The position numbers and the translations under genes were made by a program. A stretch of DNA of 50,664 nt from Rhodothermaceae bacterium Tc-Br11_B2g6_7. GTDB taxonomy: Bacteria; Bacteroidota; Rhodothermia; Rhodothermales; Salinibacteraceae. Numbering within the stretch: the stretch's first letter is position 1; the number at the start of each line of letters is the position of its first letter. Under the pieces are notes generated by a model. It searched no databases and was not told the origin of the DNA. It saw only the letters and a program-made list of their open reading frames with translations. Location: NCBI GenBank assembly GCA_001564055.1, contig LKNB01000015.1:1-50664 (forward strand), read 5' to 3'. Shown piece after piece: positions 7,371 to 15,151 of the stretch.

Positions 7371-7405
7371 CGTTTCTACCCTTTTCGTTCAGCTCTCCAC
7401 CTGTT

Positions 7406-8614
7406 ATGTCCATCGTTCTTGCCTTCAGTGGAGGACTCGATACCTCGTACTGCGTCGCCTACCTTCGTGCGCACTACGGGGCCGATGTCCACACGGTTAC
7501 CGTCAATACGGGCGGCTTTTCGCCTGAGGCCCTCGACGCCTTGGAAGCCCGAGCCTACGCGCTTGGTGCGGCGTCGCATACTACCGTGCAGGCCGAGCAC
7601 GACCTCTACCAGGACCACCTCAGCTACCTCATCAAAGGGAATGTGCTGCGCGGCCAGGTCTACCCGCTGTGCGTGGGGCCGGAGCGGTTTGTGCAGGCGG
7701 CCGCCGTCGTGCGCGTGGCGGATGCGGTGGGGGCCACAGCGATTGCCCACGGCTCCACCGGGGCCGGCAATGACCAGGTTCGGTTTGATGGCGCATTGCG
7801 GGCCCTGGCCCCGTCGCTGGACATCCTCACCCCCATCCGGGCGCAGGGGCTCTCCCGAGAGGCCAGCACCCAGTACCTGCAGGAGCGCGGCCATGAGGTG
7901 CCGGCTGCTACCACGGCGTACTCCATCAACCGGGGGCTGTGGGGCAACACCATCGGCGGAGCGGAGACGCTGACGACGCACGAGCCCTTGCCCGAGGCCG
8001 CCTACGAGGACACCGTGGCCCCCGGCGATGCCCCCGCAACCCCCGCCCGCCTCACGCTCACGTTCGACAAAGGGCTGCCCACCGCCGTGGATGGCGAGGC
8101 CATGGACGGCGTCGCGCTGGTCAAGCACCTGCATGCGGTGGGCGCCCGGCACGGGATCGGACGCGGGATGCACGTGGGCGATACCATCCTGGGCATTAAG
8201 GGCCGGGTTGGCTTTGAGGCGCCCGCGGCCACTATCCTGATCACCGCCCACCGCGAACTCGAAAAAGTGGTGCTCACCAAAGCGCAGCAGCGCCACAAGG
8301 GCTACTTGGCAGAGCAGTATGGAGCGCTGGTGCATGAGGGGCACTACCTGGATCCCGTGTTGAAGGACATCGAGGCGTTTCTCGATAGCTCGCAGCGCAC
8401 CGTCAGCGGCGAGGTCACGGTGGAACTGCACCAGGGGCGGCTGCAGGTGCTGGGCTGCACCAGCCCATTTTCGCTCTTCGATCAGACGCGCGCGGCCTAT
8501 GGCGAAGCCAACGAGGCCTGGGACGGCCGCGATGCCCGCGGCTTTTCCCGCATCTACGGTCTGCAGGCCGAAATCGCCCATCACGTTCATCAGAAACAGG
8601 CAACCCACGCCTGA
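7406..8614 (+). CDS. argG: Argininosuccinate synthase
   Basis: It joins citrulline and aspartate, with ATP going to AMP, to give argininosuccinate, the penultimate step of arginine synthesis. The ATP-binding SGGLDTS motif lies at residues about 8-14, followed by the Bacteroidota-type core (HGSTGAGNDQ, YSINRGLWG). The 402-aa length is normal for the family. First structural gene of an eight-gene operon ending at 16450; the next gene starts 8 bases after its stop. Expression should pass through the attenuator at 7338-7370. Confidence 0.95.
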   Translation: MSIVLAFSGGLDTSYCVAYLRAHYGADVHTVTVNTGGFSPEALDALEARAYALGAASHTTVQAEHDLYQDHLSYLIKGNVLRGQVYPLCVGPERFVQAAAVVRVADAVGATAIAHGSTGAGNDQVRFDGALRALAPSLDILTPIRAQGLSREASTQYLQERGHEVPAATTAYSINRGLWGNTIGGAETLTTHEPLPEAAYEDTVAPGDAPATPARLTLTFDKGLPTAVDGEAMDGVALVKHLHAVGARHGIGRGMHVGDTILGIKGRVGFEAPAATILITAHRELEKVVLTKAQQRHKGYLAEQYGALVHEGHYLDPVLKDIEAFLDSSQRTVSGEVTVELHQGRLQVLGCTSPFSLFDQTRAAYGEANEAWDGRDARGFSRIYGLQAEIAHHVHQKQATHA

Positions 8615-8622
8615 CCCCCCTT

Positions 8623-9747
8623 ATGGCTATGCAAACGATTTCTGTAGATCACGTGGCTTCTTGCCTGACGCCCTGCGGCCTGGGCGCTTCCGTGCACCTG
8701 TCGCCCGCTATCATTGCGGAGGAAGGGTATGCGGTGGCCGTGCGGGTTCTGGAAGAGAAGGACACCTACAACCAGGTCGAAACCGTAGGCGGTGCGCTGC
8801 ATCGCCTCACGGTGGGCGACGTGCTGGTCGGGCCCCTGGGCGAGCGCCAGGCGCTTAAAGGGTACAGCGGTTCGATTCCCGAGGAAGTGTCCGTGGGCGA
8901 TGTGGTCCACGTGCTGAATATGGGCGGGATGGTGGGGATCTGTACGTCCGCGCATCCCGACCTTGGGCCGGCGCTTCGGGTAGAGGTGCTCGGTGCGGTT
9001 TGCACTGCTGCTGGCGCATCCGCTCGTCCGGTAGCCCTGAAAGATCACGCCGTCGCGCCGGTGGACGACCTGCCCTCGTGCGCGCCGCTCGTCCTGGTCA
9101 GCGGCACCGCCATGAACACCGGCAAGACCTACGCCGCCTGCAAGCTGATCCACGGACTTACGGAGCGCGGCTTGCGCGTAGCGGCCATCAAGCTTACGGG
9201 GGCTACGCTGCAGCGCGATGTAGCCGCCATGGCCTCCCACGGCGCCGTGGCCACGGCCAGCTTCACGGATGCCGGAGTGGTGTCCACCACCAGCAAGGAC
9301 ACGCCCAGCCTGGCCAAGGGGCTGCTGGCCGCCTTTCAAGCAGATGCCCCTGATGCGATCGTGGCCGAGCTGGGGGATGGCGTGATCGGGCCGTACGGCG
9401 TCGATCAGTTACTGCTCGATCCCGACCTGCAGCAGCATACGGCCGCGCATGTGGTGGCGGCCAGCGACCTCGCCGGGGCATGGGCGGTGCATCACCTCTT
9501 CCAGACGCGCTATGAGCAGTCCATCGCCGCCTTCACCGGTCCGGTAACGGATAACGCGGTGGGCTGCGCGTACCTCCAGCAGACGCTGGGCACGCCCGGC
9601 TGCAATGCCCTCCACAACCCGGAGGCACTGGCGCAAACCGTGTACGGAGCGCTTTCCGCGGTTACCGCTCCGCCGGCCCCCACACCCGTAGCCGCGCCCA
9701 CCCTCGATGCCATCCCTTCATACCCCACCATGCCATGCCTACCGTAG
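8623..9747 (+). CDS. P-loop protein of the arginine operon (DUF1611/BioD-like P-loop)
   Basis: A 374-aa two-domain protein. Residues about 1-140 form a beta-rich domain (GPLGER, GGMVG); residues about 155-300 form a P-loop domain with Walker A G161-TAMNTGKT-169, a KLTG motif and a hydrophobic strand ending AELGDG. A Pro/Ala-rich tail follows. Full-length homology to the protein at 43579 is clear (LGER, GxxG, GTxMxxGKT, KLTG, TDAG/VDAG). The P-loop domain resembles SIMIBI enzymes (BioD, MobB) and, in my reading, the C-terminal domain of DUF1611. It lies between argG and argC and overlaps argC by 13 bases, so it is very likely part of arginine synthesis. No N-acylglutamate synthase is visible in the operon, so this gene is a candidate for that role; that is inference. 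Confidence 0.75.
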   Translation: MAMQTISVDHVASCLTPCGLGASVHLSPAIIAEEGYAVAVRVLEEKDTYNQVETVGGALHRLTVGDVLVGPLGERQALKGYSGSIPEEVSVGDVVHVLNMGGMVGICTSAHPDLGPALRVEVLGAVCTAAGASARPVALKDHAVAPVDDLPSCAPLVLVSGTAMNTGKTYAACKLIHGLTERGLRVAAIKLTGATLQRDVAAMASHGAVATASFTDAGVVSTTSKDTPSLAKGLLAAFQADAPDAIVAELGDGVIGPYGVDQLLLDPDLQQHTAAHVVAASDLAGAWAVHHLFQTRYEQSIAAFTGPVTDNAVGCAYLQQTLGTPGCNALHNPEALAQTVYGALSAVTAPPAPTPVAAPTLDAIPSYPTMPCLP

Positions 9748-10778
9748 CTCTTCTCCACGGCGCAGGATATGTCGGCGGCGCACTCGTGCGGTTGCTCCAT
9801 GCTCATCCCGAGGTGCACCTGCAGGCGGTCACGAGCCGCACGTTTGCCGGGCAGCCACTGCATGCGGCCCATCCTGCGCTGCGCGGCATCATCGACCTGA
9901 CGTTCACGGCGCCCGACGCCTTCGATCCTGCAACCGCCGATGCCATCGTGGTGGCCGCGGAGCATGGCCGGGGGATGACCGTGGTGGCGGCCCTGATGCA
10001 GCAGGGCTATGCCGGAGCGATCGTGGATATGAGCGCCGATTTCCGCCTCCGTGACGTGGCCACCTATGCAGCGTGGTACGATGCGCCGCATAGCGCCCCC
10101 GAGCTCTTGCCGCAGTTTGCGTATGGCGTGCCGGAGCTTCAGGCGCCCTACGCGACCCCGTATGTGGCCAACCCGGGCTGCTTTGCGACCGGGCTGCTGC
10201 TGGCGCTGGCGCCCCTGGCCGCACACGTGCCGGCGCTCCAGGTGTCGGCCACCGCGCTTACGGGGGCCTCCGGCTCGGGCGCCAAGCCCTCCGCTACCAC
10301 GCACTTCCCCACGCGGAGCGGCAACGTGCGCGCCTATCGCACCTTTCGGCATCGGCACCTGCCCGAGGTACTGCAGGGGCTGGAGGGATCTGTGGACCTG
10401 GCGTTTTCGCCCGCGTCCGGCCCCTGGACCCATGGCATCTGGGGGACGCTGCACGTGCACGCGCCGGAGGACCTTTCGGCCGTGATGCTTACGGCATGGT
10501 TTGAAGCAGCCTACGCCGATGCCCCCCTCGTACGCCTGCATCCCGGCCGCCTGCCAGAGCTCCAGCCCGTGGTGGGGAGCCCGTTCTGTGACATCGGCTG
10601 GGTGGTGGAGGACGGCCACGCGGCCATCGGCTTTGCGCTCGACAACCTGATGAAAGGGGCGGCGAGCCAGGCCGTCCAGAACCTGAATCTCTTGCTGGAA
10701 CTGCCCGAAACCGCCGGGCTGTTACCGAACGCTTCTATCACGCCCGTTTCAACGCATTCACCCGCTGTTGCCCTATGA
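9735..10778 (+). CDS. argC: N-acyl-gamma-glutamyl-phosphate reductase
   Basis: An NADPH-dependent enzyme that reduces N-acylglutamyl phosphate to the semialdehyde. The N-terminal Rossmann motif (HGAGYVGG), DMSADFRLRD, and the catalytic Cys149 in ANPGCFATG are all present, as is the TGASGSG loop. The 347-aa length is typical. The ATG at 9735 lies inside the end of the P-loop gene, and the stop overlaps the argD start by 4 bases (ATGA), so the genes are translationally coupled. The acyl group handled may be succinyl rather than acetyl, judging from the carbamoyltransferase at 11965. Confidence 0.93.
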   Translation: MPTVALLHGAGYVGGALVRLLHAHPEVHLQAVTSRTFAGQPLHAAHPALRGIIDLTFTAPDAFDPATADAIVVAAEHGRGMTVVAALMQQGYAGAIVDMSADFRLRDVATYAAWYDAPHSAPELLPQFAYGVPELQAPYATPYVANPGCFATGLLLALAPLAAHVPALQVSATALTGASGSGAKPSATTHFPTRSGNVRAYRTFRHRHLPEVLQGLEGSVDLAFSPASGPWTHGIWGTLHVHAPEDLSAVMLTAWFEAAYADAPLVRLHPGRLPELQPVVGSPFCDIGWVVEDGHAAIGFALDNLMKGAASQAVQNLNLLLELPETAGLLPNASITPVSTHSPAVAL

Positions 10779-11968
10779 CTACCGATGCGATCATCGCGCA
10801 GGAAGAGCGCTTCTTGCTTCCCACCTACAACAAGATGCCCCTGGCGCTGGACCGCGGGTCGGGCGTGTACCTCTGGGATACGGAAGGCACCCGCTACCTC
10901 GATTTTTACGGGGGGCACTGCGTGGCGCTGCTCGGGCATTGCCATCCACGCGTGACGGCCGCTATTCAACAGCAGGCCGCCCAACTGCAGTTCTACTCTA
11001 ACGTCAGTTACAGCCCGGTCCGGGCGCGGGCTGCTGAGCGACTGGTGTCGCTGGCCCCTGAGGGGCTGGGGCATGCCTTCTTCGCTAACTCGGGCAGCGA
11101 GGCCAACGAGACGGCGCTCAAGATGGGCCGGCAGTGGACGGGCAAGCCCGGCGTTATTGCCATGGAAGGCGGCTTTCACGGCCGCACATTGGGCAGCCTC
11201 GCCGTCACCGCTTCTGCGAAGTACCGCGCCCCCCACGCGGCGGTGCTGCCGTCCACGCACTTTGCGCCGTTTGGGGGTGTGGACGCTGTCAAGCAGCTGC
11301 TGGAAGCCCACGACGACATCGGCACGCTCATCCTGGAGCCGATCCAGAGCATCGCGGGCATGCGCATGGCAGCGCCAGCATACTACCGCGAGCTCCGTGC
11401 GCTGTGCGATGCTCACGGCGTGGTGCTGGTCTTTGATGAGGTGCAAACCGGCGTCGGGCGCACCGGCACGTTTTCCATCAGCCAGCAGCTTGGGATGGTG
11501 CCGGACGTTATCACCTTGGCGAAGAGCCTCGGGGCGGGCATGCCGGTCAGTGCGGTGCTGGTAAGCGATGCTCTGGCCGCGATGGTAGAGGCGGGGGATC
11601 AGGGATCGACCTTTGGTGGCGGCATGCTGGCGATGGCAGCCGTCGAGGCGACCATGGATGCCCTCGTGGAGGGTGACCTCATGGCGCGCGCCGCCCACGT
11701 GCACGAGCGGCTGGCGGCCGGACTGGCACCTTACGTGGCGTCCATCCGTGGCCTTGGGTGCCTGATGGGGGTGGAGATGCCCACGCCCGTGAAGCCGCTG
11801 CTGGCGGCGCTTCGGGCCGAGGGCGTGCTGGCCGGCGGGAGCGGAGATCCGCACGTGATGCGCCTGATGCCGCCGCTCGTGACGCCGGATGAGGCGATCG
11901 ATGCCTTCATCGCGGCCTTTGCCGCCGCGGTCACTACACTTCACGAACCAACCCCAGCCCACGCATGA
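10775..11968 (+). CDS. argD: N-acylornithine aminotransferase
   Basis: A class III PLP aminotransferase that converts N-acylglutamate semialdehyde to N-acylornithine with glutamate as amino donor. Visible: the GSEANETALK segment, the FDEVQTGVGRTG cofactor region and the Schiff-base lysine K250 in TLAKSLGAG. Length is 397 aa, as expected. Both ends overlap the neighbouring genes by 4 bases. Relatives act on acetyl- or succinylornithine; the sequence alone does not decide which. Confidence 0.92.
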   Translation: MTTDAIIAQEERFLLPTYNKMPLALDRGSGVYLWDTEGTRYLDFYGGHCVALLGHCHPRVTAAIQQQAAQLQFYSNVSYSPVRARAAERLVSLAPEGLGHAFFANSGSEANETALKMGRQWTGKPGVIAMEGGFHGRTLGSLAVTASAKYRAPHAAVLPSTHFAPFGGVDAVKQLLEAHDDIGTLILEPIQSIAGMRMAAPAYYRELRALCDAHGVVLVFDEVQTGVGRTGTFSISQQLGMVPDVITLAKSLGAGMPVSAVLVSDALAAMVEAGDQGSTFGGGMLAMAAVEATMDALVEGDLMARAAHVHERLAAGLAPYVASIRGLGCLMGVEMPTPVKPLLAALRAEGVLAGGSGDPHVMRLMPPLVTPDEAIDAFIAAFAAAVTTLHEPTPAHA

Positions 11969-13014
11969 TGTCGCCTACAATGTCGCCTGCAACCGAAGCC
12001 TCCGCCCTCCCGCATGTGCTGAACTGGTCGGGTGTAGCCCGCACCCGCTGGCAGCGCCTCATCGAACAGGCGCGGGCCCTCTATCACCATCCCGAGCGCC
12101 AGCAAACGGTAGGGCAGGGCAAGAGCCTGGGCCTGCTGTTCTTCAACCCGTCGCTGCGCACGCGCACCTCTATGGAAGTCGCGGCCGCACGGCTGGGCGC
12201 GCAGGTGTCGACCCTGCAGCCGGGCCGCGGGACGTGGGACATGAGCTGGGCGCAGGGGGCCGTGATGGACGGCGCGGCGGCGGAGCACGTGGAGGATGCC
12301 ATCGCGGTGCTCGGGCAGTACTACGACGCCCTCGGCGTGCGGCTCTTTGCGTCCGGCACCGACCTGGAGGCGGACCGCACCGATGCCCGGATGCAGCAAA
12401 TCGCCCAGGCCTCGCCCGTGCCCATCATCAACCTGGAGTCCGCCTGGTACCATCCCTGCCAGGCGCTGGCCGATGCCGCGACCATCACCGATCACTTCGA
12501 CGGGGCGCCCGCAGGCCGGCGGGTGGTGGTGACGTGGGCGTACCACCCGAAAGCGCTGCCGATGGCCGTGCCCAACTCGGCCCTGCTGACGGCCGCGCGC
12601 CTGGGCTGTGACGTCACCGTAGCCCGGCCGGAGTCGCACGCCTTGCACGCCTCCGTGATGGAGGACGCGCGCCAGTCGGCCGCGCACCACGGCGCCACGG
12701 TACAGGAGACGTCCGACCTCGACGCCGCCCTGGAGGGTGCTGAGATTGTCTACGCGAAGTCGTGGGGCGGACTGCAGCGCTACACGGATCCAGACGAAGA
12801 GGCTGCCCAGCGGGAGGCGCACCGCGACTGGATCATCTCGGCCGAGCGCATGGCCCGGACCCGCAACGGCCAGTTCATGCACTGCCTGCCCGTGCGCCGC
12901 AATGTGGTGGTGGAAGATGCGGTGCTGGACGGCCCCGCGAGCCTCCACCTCCGCCAGGCCGGGTACCGCCTTTCGGCACAGCAAGCCCTTCTTCATGAGC
13001 TCTGGAGCCCCTGA
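11965..13014 (+). CDS. argF': N-acylornithine carbamoyltransferase, probably N-succinyl type
   Basis: It transfers carbamoyl phosphate to an N-acylated ornithine, the variant route of Bacteroidota and Xanthomonas. The carbamoyl-phosphate motif FFNPSLRTRTS is at residues 59-69, and YHPKALPMAVPNSAL and HCLPVRRNV mark the acylornithine class rather than ordinary OTCase. The position equivalent to Glu92 of the Xanthomonas acetylornithine enzyme is Ala106 (MDGAAAEH). From memory, Glu at this site gives acetyl specificity, while Pro or small residues give succinylornithine specificity, so I predict succinylornithine. Length is 349 aa with a short disordered N-terminus; the start may be internal (a second Met at residue 6). 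It overlaps argD by 4 bases, and argB follows after 4. Confidence 0.9.
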   Translation: MMSPTMSPATEASALPHVLNWSGVARTRWQRLIEQARALYHHPERQQTVGQGKSLGLLFFNPSLRTRTSMEVAAARLGAQVSTLQPGRGTWDMSWAQGAVMDGAAAEHVEDAIAVLGQYYDALGVRLFASGTDLEADRTDARMQQIAQASPVPIINLESAWYHPCQALADAATITDHFDGAPAGRRVVVTWAYHPKALPMAVPNSALLTAARLGCDVTVARPESHALHASVMEDARQSAAHHGATVQETSDLDAALEGAEIVYAKSWGGLQRYTDPDEEAAQREAHRDWIISAERMARTRNGQFMHCLPVRRNVVVEDAVLDGPASLHLRQAGYRLSAQQALLHELWSP

Positions 13015-13018
13015 TCCC

Positions 13019-13819
13019 ATGGCTATACACGCATCCGCAGCACCTGTCGTCGTGAAGCTCGGCGGTAGCCTCCTTCAACAAGAACAGACCCTGGCGGCGT
13101 TCTGGCCGCAGCTTGCGCGCTTGCAGCAGTCCCAGCCCGTGGTGCTGGTGCACGGGGGCGGCCCGCAGACCACCGCGCTTTCGCGTCGCCTGGGGTGCGA
13201 GCCGGAGAAGGTGGACGGCCGCCGCATCACGGGAGATGAGGATCTGCAGGCGCTGCTCTGGGCCGTCCGCGGGGAGCTCAGCACGCAGCTCGTGGCCGGG
13301 GCGCGACGCCAGGGGCTGCAGGCGGTTGGGCTTTCGGGAGTGGATGGCGGCCTCATTGAGGTGAAGCGCCGCCCGCCGTGGACCGTCAATGGACGGGTGG
13401 TCGATTTTGGCCACGTAGGCGACATCTGCCGGGTGGACCCGGGCCTGGTGCAACACCTGCTGGAGCGGGGGATGCTCCCGGTGATCGCGCCGTTGGGCGT
13501 GGACGCCGAGGGGCAGGTTTACAACGTGAACGCCGACACTGTGGCGCGGGCGCTTGCGGAAGCATTGCAGGCAAAGGCCCTCTTGTTTGCTACGGAAACG
13601 GGAGGCGTCCAGCAGTCCCCGGACGCAGATGGCGCGTCGTTGAAGACCTGCTCAGCCGCGACAGCCGCTACCGGCGCTTCCGAAGGATGGATCTGCGGCG
13701 GCATGAAGGTGAAGGTCGACATGGCGCTGGAGGCTCTCCGGGCGGGCGTCTCAGAAGTGTGCATCGTGCACGTGGCCGACCTCGTGGAGCGCCGCCGCGC
13801 CACGCACGTGACCCTCTAA
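13019..13819 (+). CDS. argB: N-acylglutamate kinase
   Basis: It phosphorylates N-acetyl- or N-succinylglutamate, the second step of arginine synthesis. An amino-acid-kinase fold is shown by KLGGSLL (residues about 12-18), VHGGGPQ, the VNADTVA segment and GGMKVKV near the end. The 266-aa length is normal for the arginine-insensitive form; I see no N-terminal extension of the kind that gives arginine feedback. The start at 13019 follows the carbamoyltransferase stop by 4 bases; longer in-frame extensions are out-of-frame shadows of that gene. Confidence 0.92.
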   Translation: MAIHASAAPVVVKLGGSLLQQEQTLAAFWPQLARLQQSQPVVLVHGGGPQTTALSRRLGCEPEKVDGRRITGDEDLQALLWAVRGELSTQLVAGARRQGLQAVGLSGVDGGLIEVKRRPPWTVNGRVVDFGHVGDICRVDPGLVQHLLERGMLPVIAPLGVDAEGQVYNVNADTVARALAEALQAKALLFATETGGVQQSPDADGASLKTCSAATAATGASEGWICGGMKVKVDMALEALRAGVSEVCIVHVADLVERRRATHVTL

Positions 13820-13841
13820 GTACGGGCTCGGTAACCCCACG

Positions 13842-13871
13842 CACTGGTCCCATTCACCAGGGCAACCAGTG
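13842..13871 (+). terminator. Hairpin between argB and the deacylase gene
   Basis: CACTGGTCCC pairs with GGG-ca-ACCAGTG over an 8-base loop (10 pairs, 2-base bulge), followed by GTTTCCCC. The T-run is weak, so it may reduce rather than stop transcription, or act as an RNA-processing or stability hairpin inside the operon. The top strand resembles that of the argG attenuator (GCACTGGT...CATTC). Confidence 0.4.
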
Positions 13872-14023
13872 GTTTCCCCTCTCGCCGGCAAACCCGATAT
13901 CGAAGCATCTATGAGCGTAATCGGGGAGAGGGCCAGGGTGAGGGGCCGAGACCATGTGATTATCCCTATCCCAAAGCCCCGCCGGTGACGCTTCGATCCC
14001 CGCGACCTACACCCCTTCGCCCC

Positions 14024-15139
14024 ATGAATACCTTCCCAGACACCCTATCGCCCACCCCAGATCTCGCCACGGCGCTCGATCCCGTTGCGCTCTTGAAGGC
14101 GATGGTTGCGTTTCCGTCGCTCAGCCACGAGGAAGGGCCGCTGGCTGATTGGATCGAAGCAGTCGTGAAGCCCCATGGGGTCTCCTGTCGGCGGATCGAC
14201 GATAACATCATCTTCTGGATAGGCGAGGGGCCGCGCACGCTCCTGCTAAACTCGCACCTCGACGTCGTGCCGCCAAGCGAAGGGCATCCGTACGATCCGT
14301 TCACCCCGACCGTCCGCAATGGTAACCTCTACGGCCGGGGCACGGTCGATGCGAAAGCCAGCGGCGCCAGCATGACGGCCGCGTTGCTACAACTGGCGCA
14401 GGCCGGGTACGAGCCGCCCGACGGCCGGGTGATGGTAGCGCTGACGGCCTGCGAGGAAACCAGCGGCTATAACGGATTGGAGGCCATCCGTCCGGAGCTG
14501 CCCGCCCCGTCGGCCGCCGTCGTGGGCGAACCGACGGCGCTGCAGCCGTGCATCGCGCAGAAAGGGTTGCTTATTCTGAAGCTGGTCGCGCACGGCCGCG
14601 CCGCCCATGCCGGCCGCGCCCATCTGGGCGAAAATGCGATCCACCTGCTCATGGACGATCTGCAGCGGCTGCGCACGCTGGACCTTCCGGGCGAAGACCC
14701 GCTGCTTGGACCCTGCACGCTGACACCCACCGTCATCCGCGGCGGTGAGGCCAACAACGCCGTCCCGGACCGCTGCACCGCCACGCTCGACATCCGGTCC
14801 ACGCCCTCTACATCCCACGCCGAACTGATCGATGCGGTGACGGAGGCGGTGCAGTCGGAGGTGGTGGTGCATAGCCAGCGGCTCGTGCCCGTATCGACCG
14901 CGCCGGAGGAGCCCATCGTGCGGGCGTGCCAGGCGGCCATCCCCGAGGCGTCGCCTTTCGGGTCGCCAACGGCGTCCGACTGGATCTTCCTCACGGACGT
15001 CCCCACCGTAAAAATTGGGCCGGGCCTGAGCGAGCGCTCGCACACGGCCGAGGAGCACATCGATCTGGCAGAGGTGACACGTGCGGTTGAGGTCTACCGC
15101 GCGGTCATCACCACCTATTTCCACCAGCACAGTTCATAG
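14024..15139 (+). CDS. argE: M20 deacylase, N-acylcitrulline/N-acylornithine deacylase
   Basis: A zinc-dependent M20 amidohydrolase. Metal and catalytic motifs are seen in order: SHLDVVPP, GRGTVDAKASG, ACEETSG, GEPTA, RAAHAGR and an SERSHTAEEHI-type C-terminal His. In operons with an acylornithine carbamoyltransferase this enzyme removes the acyl group from N-acylcitrulline before argG acts. Length is 371 aa. The start at 14024 is chosen over 13985, which adds a Pro/Arg-rich stretch. It is set off from argB by 204 bases with a hairpin, and argH follows after 12 bases. Confidence 0.88.
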   Translation: MNTFPDTLSPTPDLATALDPVALLKAMVAFPSLSHEEGPLADWIEAVVKPHGVSCRRIDDNIIFWIGEGPRTLLLNSHLDVVPPSEGHPYDPFTPTVRNGNLYGRGTVDAKASGASMTAALLQLAQAGYEPPDGRVMVALTACEETSGYNGLEAIRPELPAPSAAVVGEPTALQPCIAQKGLLILKLVAHGRAAHAGRAHLGENAIHLLMDDLQRLRTLDLPGEDPLLGPCTLTPTVIRGGEANNAVPDRCTATLDIRSTPSTSHAELIDAVTEAVQSEVVVHSQRLVPVSTAPEEPIVRACQAAIPEASPFGSPTASDWIFLTDVPTVKIGPGLSERSHTAEEHIDLAEVTRAVEVYRAVITTYFHQHSS

Positions 15140-15151
15140 ACGCCCACCCCT

